Source: Candidatus Sulfotelmatobacter sp. (lineage in GTDB: Bacteria > Acidobacteriota > Terriglobia > Terriglobales > SbA1). From it: a stretch of DNA of 5,889 nucleotides. The stretch is from the NCBI GenBank assembly GCA_030151135.1, contig JASLEQ010000337.1:1-5889 (forward strand), read 5' to 3'. Under the pieces are notes generated by a model. It saw nothing but the letters and a program-made list of their open reading frames with translations. It was not told the DNA's origin and did not search any database. The position numbers and the translations under genes were made by a program. Of the stretch, positions 1 through 4,531 are shown in pieces. Numbering within the stretch: the first letter of the stretch is position 1; each line of letters starts with the position of its first letter.

Positions 1-273
1 CGCCTCGACAAGATAGTTCTTCCAGTTGGCGGATCCGTTCATTAGCTTGGCGCCGCGCTCGTTGGAACTATTGCGAAGAGATCCGTTCACGAACTGCCAT
101 GTGCCTCCGAATGCCTGCCAGTCGTGCCGCTTCTCCGCTCCCTTCATGAGCAGGTCGATCGGTTTACGAGCCAAGACATACCGAACGACGCGCGGCGCGA
201 ATGCTCCGGCCAGGCATGCCGTTACGAGGAGCCCCGCCATCCCCGTGACAAATTTGCCGCGTCGCCCAGTCAT
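1..273 (-). CDS. Membrane-anchored protein, N-terminal part; probable DUF1080/LamG-like sensory domain (3' end outside window)
   Basis: The frame is open for all 91 visible codons and leaves the window at its left edge. The ATG overlaps the stop of the upstream binding-protein gene as ATGA, which supports this start and suggests translational coupling. The protein starts MTGRRGKF, followed by one hydrophobic segment at about residues 9-28, probably a membrane anchor with the rest outside the cytoplasm. From about residue 52 it reads W-Q-A-F-G-G-T-W, then G-S-L-R, R-G-A-K-L and W-K-N-Y-L-V-E. That pattern resembles the opening of DUF1080 (3-keto-disaccharide hydrolase) or concanavalin-like jelly-roll domains. 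From memory, acidobacterial proteins with this kind of N-terminus often end in a GGDEF diguanylate cyclase domain, but no such domain is visible here, so the output is a guess. It could also be a plain membrane-bound glycoside-binding protein. That it is a gene is fairly sure; its function is not. Confidence 0.72.
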   Translation of the reverse strand, partial: MTGRRGKFVTGMAGLLVTACLAGAFAPRVVRYVLARKPIDLLMKGAEKRHDWQAFGGTWQFVNGSLRNSSNERGAKLMNGSANWKNYLVEA

Positions 274-1217
274 CGTGAATTCCACCACGATAAGTTCAGA
301 ATCTTCTGAATTTGAGGCGAATCGATGTTGTCGCGGGTCAATAAGACTGGCGCAACAATCTCTTTTGAAGTTCCAGGGATACCTCGCAACTCCCGCTCCA
401 TCATGGTCATGGCGATCTTGCCCATCTGGTAGGTATCCTCGCTAACTACCGAATCGATGGCCCCCGTACGGATGGGCGGAAGAAGATCCTGATCGAAGCC
501 CACGAGCTTTATCTGGCCCTCTTTTCCGAATTCCTCGATCGCATAATACGCGCCCCGCGTCGAGGTAAGAGAAAGCGCGATGATTGCATCTATGGAGGAG
601 TCGCTTTGCAGCAGGGTTTCGGCCACCTGCTGTTCCTGGGGCTGGCTGGAAAGGCCAAGCCGGCGCGCGGCGACGTGGATGCCTGGAAACTCCGAAGTCA
701 GGGTTCTCTCCAGACTACGTTCGCGTGTCAGAGTTCCGGTCAACTGAGGATTGATTCCAAGAATAGCGATAGAGCCGTGCCCGTGCAGGATCGCGCCCAG
801 TCTTCGAGCTGCAGTCTCGCCGCCCATCGCTTCATCATTGAGCACATAGCCGAGGTTTGTTCGGGGAGGGATGCCAAGTTCGGTTCCGACCACAACCACG
901 GGCGTGCCCAGCTTGAGCGCGCGCTGGATGGGCGTGCGCATAGGCAGCGTTTCGATCGGCGAGATGATCAGTCCGGCAAAGCCTCTCTTTTGCACACTCT
1001 CGACCAGAGAGATCTGGGACTGAATGTCGTCTTCCTGCATGGGCGCGTTCCAGTACATCTCTAACCCGGACGCACGAGCGACGGCTGCCGCGCCTGCATG
1101 TTCCGATTCCCACAAAGGGGTTCCGCAGGTGCGAGGGATGACGGCGATTACCGGAGGGCTGCGGTGACAACCGGTCAGGATCAGGAAAGCGAAAACAAAC
1201 GGGACATATCTATTCAT
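270..1217 (-). CDS. Periplasmic sugar-binding-type lipoprotein (LacI/Peripla_BP_4 fold)
   Basis: This 315-residue protein is a complete type I periplasmic binding protein of the family shared by ABC sugar-binding proteins and LacI regulators. Residues 1-17 form a lipoprotein signal (hydrophobic FVFAFLILTGC) with the lipidation cysteine at C17, so the mature protein should sit on a membrane facing the periplasm. Family landmarks appear in order: V-I-A-V-I-P at 23-28, G-L-I-I-S-P at 82-87, G-T-P-V-V-V-V-G at 104-111, N-D-E-A-M-G-G at 127-133 followed by A-A-R-R-L, L-V-G-F-D at 238-242, and I-R-T-G-A-I-D-S-V-V at 249-258 followed by Y-Q-M-G at 263-266. There is no N-terminal helix-turn-helix, so it is not a repressor. 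The ATG at 1217 is chosen because an in-frame stop lies just upstream and the signal peptide follows directly; its ribosome site is weak (GCAGG). The next gene, overlapping by four bases, encodes a membrane protein rather than a permease, so a sensory role is inferred. The ligand cannot be told. Confidence 0.93.
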   Translation of the reverse strand: MNRYVPFVFAFLILTGCHRSPPVIAVIPRTCGTPLWESEHAGAAAVARASGLEMYWNAPMQEDDIQSQISLVESVQKRGFAGLIISPIETLPMRTPIQRALKLGTPVVVVGTELGIPPRTNLGYVLNDEAMGGETAARRLGAILHGHGSIAILGINPQLTGTLTRERSLERTLTSEFPGIHVAARRLGLSSQPQEQQVAETLLQSDSSIDAIIALSLTSTRGAYYAIEEFGKEGQIKLVGFDQDLLPPIRTGAIDSVVSEDTYQMGKIAMTMMERELRGIPGTSKEIVAPVLLTRDNIDSPQIQKILNLSWWNSR

Positions 1218-1395
1218 CCAGTGCCTGCTCGACTACTATGCTGGGGTGTTCGCGCTGCTTTGCCAAGGAGTTGCCCTCAGCAATGGTACATTTGCACCGT
1301 GTCGCATGCAGCTGTCGAGGCCGATAAAAGACGGGGCCATGTGAACGTCGGGGCATTTAGGCAAAGCGCTTGTGCTTCTATAGATGGGACCGCGC

Positions 1396-1618
1396 ATGCA
1401 GGTGAAGCTCACCCATTTTGCAAACCCTGGTACGCGCAGGATTGCTGTTGTTGGTGTTGCAATTCTGGCCTGCTAGGGACCTGCGCGTCGAACCTCCCGC
1501 ATTCAAGTGGTGCGGGCTCTGCGACATGGACGGATCGCCTCAGCAGCCAGTTGGTCCTTTTGTGAAGTCGGCATTTTCTCTGTCTTTCTCCAAGGGCCAT
1601 TTGGTCACAGCAGTGTAA
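1396..1618 (+). pseudogene. Possible decayed small secreted-protein gene
   Basis: A plus-strand ATG at 1396 opens a 26-codon frame with a signal-peptide-like shape: basic residues (T-R-R) followed by a hydrophobic run (IAVVGVAILAC). It ends at a TAG at 1474-1476. The +1 frame, open from a TTG at 1418, also encodes a hydrophobic run (AGLLLLVLQFWPA) and continues past that stop to a TAA at 1616-1618, with the local motif F-K-W-C-G-L-C. A single-base frameshift would join the two into one short secreted protein. A weak -35/-10 pair (TTTAGG, 17 bases, TATAGA at 1379-1384) lies just upstream. No homologous family is recognised and the codon pattern is not decisive, so chance remains the most likely explanation. 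Confidence 0.13.
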
Positions 1619-1697
1619 CAAACTCCTATTTGCCGGTTCGGAACATCTTGGAAATTCCACAGCGTGGGTAATCCGGACCCCGCAAATTACAAATGAT

Positions 1698-1710
1698 GCG
1701 CATAGTGCGC
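1698..1710. repeat. Small perfect hairpin, 5-bp stem
   Basis: GCGCA (1698-1702) and TGCGC (1706-1710) are exact inverse complements separated by TAG. On the plus strand the stem is followed by TTTAATGG, and A-rich sequence precedes it. It could be a weak terminator or a protein-binding palindrome, but the short stem and broken T-tract make either uncertain. Confidence 0.22.
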
Positions 1711-1747
1711 TTTAATGGTTTTGAATTAATTTATGCCAGCATCCAGT

Positions 1748-1775
1748 TTTGCAGACCCCGCCGGTCGAGTATAAC
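1748..1775 (+). promoter_or_regulatory. Candidate sigma-70 promoter pointing right
   Basis: TTTGCA (1748-1753) and TATAAC (1770-1775) are spaced by 16 bases. They match the sigma-70 consensus at four and five of six positions. The element lies at the edge of the A+T-richer patch. A transcript would start near 1782 and run toward the 3' end of the oppositely oriented 606-residue gene. It would pass the AACGC/GCGTT arms and a possible 36-codon frame starting at 1858. No confident gene lies downstream on this strand, so the candidate may be fortuitous. Confidence 0.22.
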
Positions 1776-1796
1776 TGTCTAATTCTGAATGATTTG

Positions 1797-1830
1797 AACG
1801 CCTCATCGGAGCGTTAGTACCGATAAACGC
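1797..1830. repeat. Alternating inverted arms AACGC / GCGTT / AACGC
   Basis: AACGC at 1797-1801, GCGTT at 1811-1815 and AACGC at 1826-1830 let the central arm pair with either neighbour. The left pairing can be extended by CTC/GAG with one bulged C, around an ATCG loop. Mutually exclusive hairpins of this kind occur in attenuators, and these would lie about 15 bases into a transcript from the candidate promoter at 1748-1775. The arms are only five bases long, so chance is a real alternative. Confidence 0.2.
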
Positions 1831-1861
1831 CCGACGCGCTCTCTTCGTGCAGTTGAGATGG

Positions 1862-2262
1862 TTACGGCACAAGGACGCGTCGGCGACTCTCCGTCAAGGT
1901 GGATCGCGGAAGCCTACTCCGTTTACGGGGACGGATCCAAATTGAGATCGCGAACTCACGTCCAATGAGGGGATTGCAGCGGACCCCTGGGACCATTCCG
2001 GCGCAATCGGAATGCATGGATTTCTGACTGCAGCCGAGGGAAGGTGCAAATGCCTGGACGGTGCCGTCATCGTCTATCCACTTCGCCGGAAGATGATCTG
2101 TGCAGCCCGTAAGAGAATGGCCTATCTGAGAGGCTGCGAGACATAGCGCCATTCACCGACAGCAAAAGCGGGGCATGTCTGAGCATCAAAGCGATCGTAT
2201 TCGGCATTCGTGAGTGTGCGAGTTGTTGCCACCTCGGTCTGTCCGTGATTCTTCAGCGGCAT
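1862..2262 (-). pseudogene. Two overlapping short frames, possible small gene or frameshifted remnant
   Basis: Just downstream of the 606-residue gene on the same strand, an ATG at 2262 opens a 46-residue frame (starting MPLKNHGQTE and ending WRYVSQPLR) that stops at 2122. A second frame of 96 residues opens at 2152, directly after a stop, and ends at 1862. The second is cysteine-containing (motifs L-T-G-C, L-G-C, S-D-C and V-R-C) with a basic tail (R-P-R-K-R-S-R). The two overlap by about 30 bases and could be pieces of one frameshifted gene. Neither has a clear Shine-Dalgarno sequence, a signal peptide or a family match that I know. Third-position base use looks mixed rather than strongly G+C, which argues against intact coding. 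Confidence 0.17.
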
Positions 2263-2297
2263 TTTAGGTCGACTTTGGGTTGGGCTGAGCATTCCAG

Positions 2298-4118
2298 TTA
2301 TCGGCTCGCTTCCATTGTGCCAAGGGAGCAGCGCGCATTGCGCGGCGTGTAGTCCAGGCCTCCGCCCGCTGCCTGGAACACTTTGCGCCCGGTTACCTCT
2401 ATCTCGCCCGAGCCGGTGAGTGTATTGTTCGGCTGCAGGATGAGAGAGAGAGGTCCAGTGTTGTTCTGGAACTTCACAATCATCTGCCCATTTTCTCGAA
2501 GCACTTCGTAGGCTTCCGAATTGAACGATTCTCCGCATTCCAGTGTTGCTGAATCATCTCGGAACTCAATCTTCAGCCCTCCCGGCGCTGCGTACTTCCC
2601 GTTGAGACGAAGCCCCGGCGCGCTGTTTGCGGATTTGCTGGCCTTGCTGCCGAGAACCTGCGTCAATAGCGCAGCCGTTTTTACGCTCTCGGTTGTAGCC
2701 GGCAATGTTCCGACGGCGCAATGCTCCGTCTTCGGAACTGTCCGGGGTCTTTGATATGTCGTTGTGGGAGCCCAGCCAGTCGAGGTAGTCTGCTGATCAA
2801 CTGAGTATTCCATTCCGTTTTGGTGCACCTGGTCGGCGTTGTAGTTTCCGACGTCGGCCGCATCGATCTGCCGTTGCGTAGTCGTCGTATGAGTTTGCAT
2901 CTCGTAGGTAGTCGATGCATTGCCGCCGCCGGCTGGAACCTCGCCGGCAACCTCGATCGTTCTTCCCTGGCCGGTAAGACTTCCATCAGTCCTGTAGGAC
3001 AGGGTCAATGGCGGATTCGAGATCGGAATGTTTACGGATACCTGCATCCCTGAACGATCCACGGTGTATGTGCGGGGCTCCGGCAAAAGCGTGCCGCAGA
3101 AGACGTACACGAAGTCCTGCCTGAAGTTCAGCGAAAAACCGTTACCCGAGTAGACGCCGGTGAGTCGCAGGCCCGTGGGTATCTTGCCGACGATTGTCTC
3201 TTGGATGTCTCCTCCCATGAGATCGTTAAAGCCGATCTTCATGCCCTCACCCAGGCACTCCATCTCGCTTCGGCCTGACTCAATGCAATGACGTACGGCC
3301 ACAGAGCCGGCATCTTTGGCGTAATGGTCCTCCGGTCCGCCGCCCGGATTCTTGGCGGCTTCCTTCTGACGCTTTGTCGCTTCCTCATACGTGCGCATCT
3401 CTTCGTCATAGTGCTTCTTCGCGCCGGCGGAAAGGTTGCTCAGAGCTCCGCTGTATGCTGTGTTCGCCTGCTGGCCCATGAGTTGCCTTGCCCACTTGTC
3501 AGCATCGCCCATTTCATACTTCCAGTGTTGGCCCTCAAAGGCTTTCGCTTCCGCCGCCGTGTGCGATTTCCCGTAATCCTGCGTGATCTGATACGACGCC
3601 AGTCTGTATGCATTCATCACCGTCTGTTCGTCGGGAGTGTACGGGGCCCGGATCGACCTGGCCGATTTCATTCGATCCAGATATTGCAAGAGGCTGGTAA
3701 ATACGGCAACCTGTCTTGCCATCGTATCGGTCGCATCCGACCCCTTCACCTCGCTCTTGACGCGATCCACCGAGGGCATGTCGGCAAGATAGGCCGGATC
3801 CGTGCTCCTCGCACCGCCTGCAGCCGATCCACCCGGTGCATTAGGTGACGAGGGAACAACAGACATGTCCCCATTGCAAGCGCGAACGATCTTCGCAACG
3901 CCTGCAGGCGAACCCGGCGAATCCGCCAAAACCTGGCCCGTATTTTGGATCTTGAAAAAGCATGCATCAGCGCCGTTCCATTTGTCGCACCTGGATATCG
4001 TCAAGATGAATCCGTTGGTGCAGTGGTACACGCCAAGCTTTGGCGCTCCGGCAGGCTGAGCCGACACGAGACCGCCCGTGCAGAGCAGCAAAGATGCCGC
4101 AGGAATATAGAGCTTCAT
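2298..4118 (-). CDS. Secreted 606-residue protein of unknown function with a tandem C-terminal domain duplication
   Basis: I do not recognise a named family. Residues 1-20 are a Sec signal peptide with a likely cut after V-S-A, so the mature protein should be periplasmic or extracellular. Four parts follow. Residues 25-85 form a small domain with cysteines 33, 44, 53 and 81 (G-V-Y-H-C-T-N-G-F, S-R-C-D-K). Residues 108-255 look mainly helical and charged, with P-S-V-D-R-V-K-S-E-V-K-G at 115-126, a pattern I associate from memory with acidobacterial secreted proteins. Residues 270-312 carry C278 and C288. Two related C-terminal domains occupy about 314-472 and 501-602, each with G-L-R-L-x-G, a C-G pair, L-T-G-x-G near an I-E-V-x-G, and a closing C-x-x-G-T. 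A threonine-rich stretch lies at about 400-455. The mature chain has ten cysteines, which fits disulfide bonding. The ATG is fixed by a strong ribosome site. It is third in the putative operon, 58 bases after the lipoprotein gene. Confidence 0.92.
   Translation of the reverse strand: MKLYIPAASLLLCTGGLVSAQPAGAPKLGVYHCTNGFILTISRCDKWNGADACFFKIQNTGQVLADSPGSPAGVAKIVRACNGDMSVVPSSPNAPGGSAAGGARSTDPAYLADMPSVDRVKSEVKGSDATDTMARQVAVFTSLLQYLDRMKSARSIRAPYTPDEQTVMNAYRLASYQITQDYGKSHTAAEAKAFEGQHWKYEMGDADKWARQLMGQQANTAYSGALSNLSAGAKKHYDEEMRTYEEATKRQKEAAKNPGGGPEDHYAKDAGSVAVRHCIESGRSEMECLGEGMKIGFNDLMGGDIQETIVGKIPTGLRLTGVYSGNGFSLNFRQDFVYVFCGTLLPEPRTYTVDRSGMQVSVNIPISNPPLTLSYRTDGSLTGQGRTIEVAGEVPAGGGNASTTYEMQTHTTTTQRQIDAADVGNYNADQVHQNGMEYSVDQQTTSTGWAPTTTYQRPRTVPKTEHCAVGTLPATTESVKTAALLTQVLGSKASKSANSAPGLRLNGKYAAPGGLKIEFRDDSATLECGESFNSEAYEVLRENGQMIVKFQNNTGPLSLILQPNNTLTGSGEIEVTGRKVFQAAGGGLDYTPRNARCSLGTMEASR
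2313..2618 (-). other. C-terminal domain repeat B of the 606-residue protein
   Basis: This encodes residues 501-602. Landmarks are PGLRLNGKY, K-I-E-F-R, C528-G, Y-E-V, P-L-S-L, N-T-L-T-G-S-G-E-I-E-V-T-G and C597-S-L-G-T. It matches repeat A in the order of these motifs and lacks the long threonine-rich insertion found there. Divergence between the copies is high, so the duplication is old. Confidence 0.7.
2703..3179 (-). other. C-terminal domain repeat A of the 606-residue protein, with Thr-rich insertion
   Basis: This encodes residues 314-472. Landmarks are PTGLRLTGVY, S-L-N-F-R, C341-G, Y-T-V, P-L-T-L, D-G-S-L-T-G-Q-G-R-T-I-E-V-A-G and C467-A-V-G-T. Between the I-E-V-x-G motif and the closing cysteine it carries an insertion of about 75 residues rich in Thr, Gln and Gly. 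Repeat B has only about 20 residues there. Confidence 0.7.
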
Positions 4119-4125
4119 TTCTGGT

Positions 4126-4130
4126 CCTCC
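4126..4130 (-). promoter_or_regulatory. Strong ribosome-binding site of the 606-residue protein gene
   Basis: On the minus strand the leader reads GGGGAGGACCAGAA directly before the ATG. The GGAGG core sits seven bases from the start, which fixes the start at 4118. Confidence 0.85.
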
Positions 4131-4176
4131 CCACGTCAGACTTCAGGAACGCACCGCAACGCCCACGCCGCACTGG

Positions 4177-4491
4177 CTAGCTCTTCTCCTTGCGGAGTGG
4201 CGGCATAAAGCTACCTGGCGGTCCGGTGAGAGACCCATCGTCATGAATATTGAAGACCGTGGTTGGCGCTGGGCTGCCCTTGCAGGTCAGTGTCAACTGC
4301 TTGTCGATGCTCCTGTAGGAGCACTCTTCAACATCTCCCATGAATGTGAAGTTCGCTTTGCCGCCGGACCGGAGTTCCAAAATCACCGCCCCGTTGGCGT
4401 CGGTGTAAGTGCCCCTGGGTCCGGAGTTGCATCCGGAAACTACCAACAGGAGAGAGGCAGCAAGCACAAATGTCGATCTGCGTAAATGCAT
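4177..4491 (-). CDS. Small lipoprotein with a G-x-Y / D-G-S-L-T-G domain, function unknown
   Basis: The protein has 104 residues. Residues 1-21 are a lipoprotein signal (R4-R5, a hydrophobic core and the lipobox V-S-G-C with C21 lipidated), so it should be anchored in a membrane facing the periplasm. The mature part is one compact, probably all-beta domain: R-G-T-Y at 26-29, I-L-E-L-R at 37-41, cysteines 57 and 70, which may pair, N-I-H-D-D-G-S-L-T-G-P-P-G at 81-93, and a basic tail ending LRKEKS. The motif order matches both C-terminal domains of the 606-residue protein encoded next. The frame is open upstream to another ATG at 4572, but that start would overlap the preceding gene and bury the signal peptide, so 4491 is preferred. 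The AAGGAAG site eight to ten bases upstream supports it. The protein is the middle gene of the putative operon. No enzyme motif is visible. Similar lipoproteins are familiar from Acidobacteriota by recollection only. Confidence 0.88.
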   Translation of the reverse strand: MHLRRSTFVLAASLLLVVSGCNSGPRGTYTDANGAVILELRSGGKANFTFMGDVEECSYRSIDKQLTLTCKGSPAPTTVFNIHDDGSLTGPPGSFMPPLRKEKS

Positions 4492-4499
4492 CGTAGATT

Positions 4500-4506
4500 C
4501 TTCCTT
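4500..4506 (-). promoter_or_regulatory. Ribosome-binding site deciding the lipoprotein start
   Basis: The minus strand reads AAGGAAG, followed by eight bases before the ATG at 4491. It lies in the 40-base gap after the propeller gene. No comparable site was noted before the longer alternative start at 4572. Confidence 0.7.
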
Positions 4507-4531
4507 TCCGCCAGTCTGGGATGTGCGACCG

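Larger units (their letters stand above)
1218..2297. other. Gene-poor region of about 1.1 kb
   Basis: This stretch lies upstream of the binding-protein gene and downstream of the 606-residue secreted protein gene. It has no frame that I can assign to a family. About 1620-1800 is richer in A+T than the flanks. It contains a small perfect hairpin, a set of alternating 5-base arms, one passable plus-strand promoter and several short frames, each listed separately at low confidence. I see no strong rho-independent terminator after the stop at 2298 and no convincing sigma-70 promoter just upstream of 1217. The promoter of the left block probably lies somewhere here. The region may hold decayed genes, a small RNA, or only regulatory DNA. 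Confidence 0.7.

Noticed and set aside
26..445. Plus-strand open frame of 139 codons at the left edge
   Set aside because: It is antisense to both the membrane protein and the end of the binding protein. Their ATGA junction is better supported.
606..1064. Plus-strand open frame of 152 codons
   Set aside because: It is antisense to the binding-protein gene, whose family motifs run through this stretch. It has no ribosome site or family match.
1586..1606. Thioredoxin-like W-C-G-L-C motif in the plus-strand frame at 1418-1618 (approximate location of that frame's 3' half; the motif itself is near 1508-1522)
   Set aside because: The surrounding residues lack thioredoxin-fold landmarks and the frame is too short and poorly supported. 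The motif is likely chance.
1218..2297. Insertion sequence, CRISPR array or tRNA in the gene-poor region
   Set aside because: I found no terminal inverted repeats with a transposase frame, no regularly spaced direct repeats and no tRNA-like arm pattern.
3288..3848. Plus-strand open frame of 186 codons inside the 606-residue protein gene
   Set aside because: It lies wholly antisense to a gene with a signal peptide, strong ribosome site and internal domain repeats. Its arginine- and leucine-rich composition is typical of a shadow frame.
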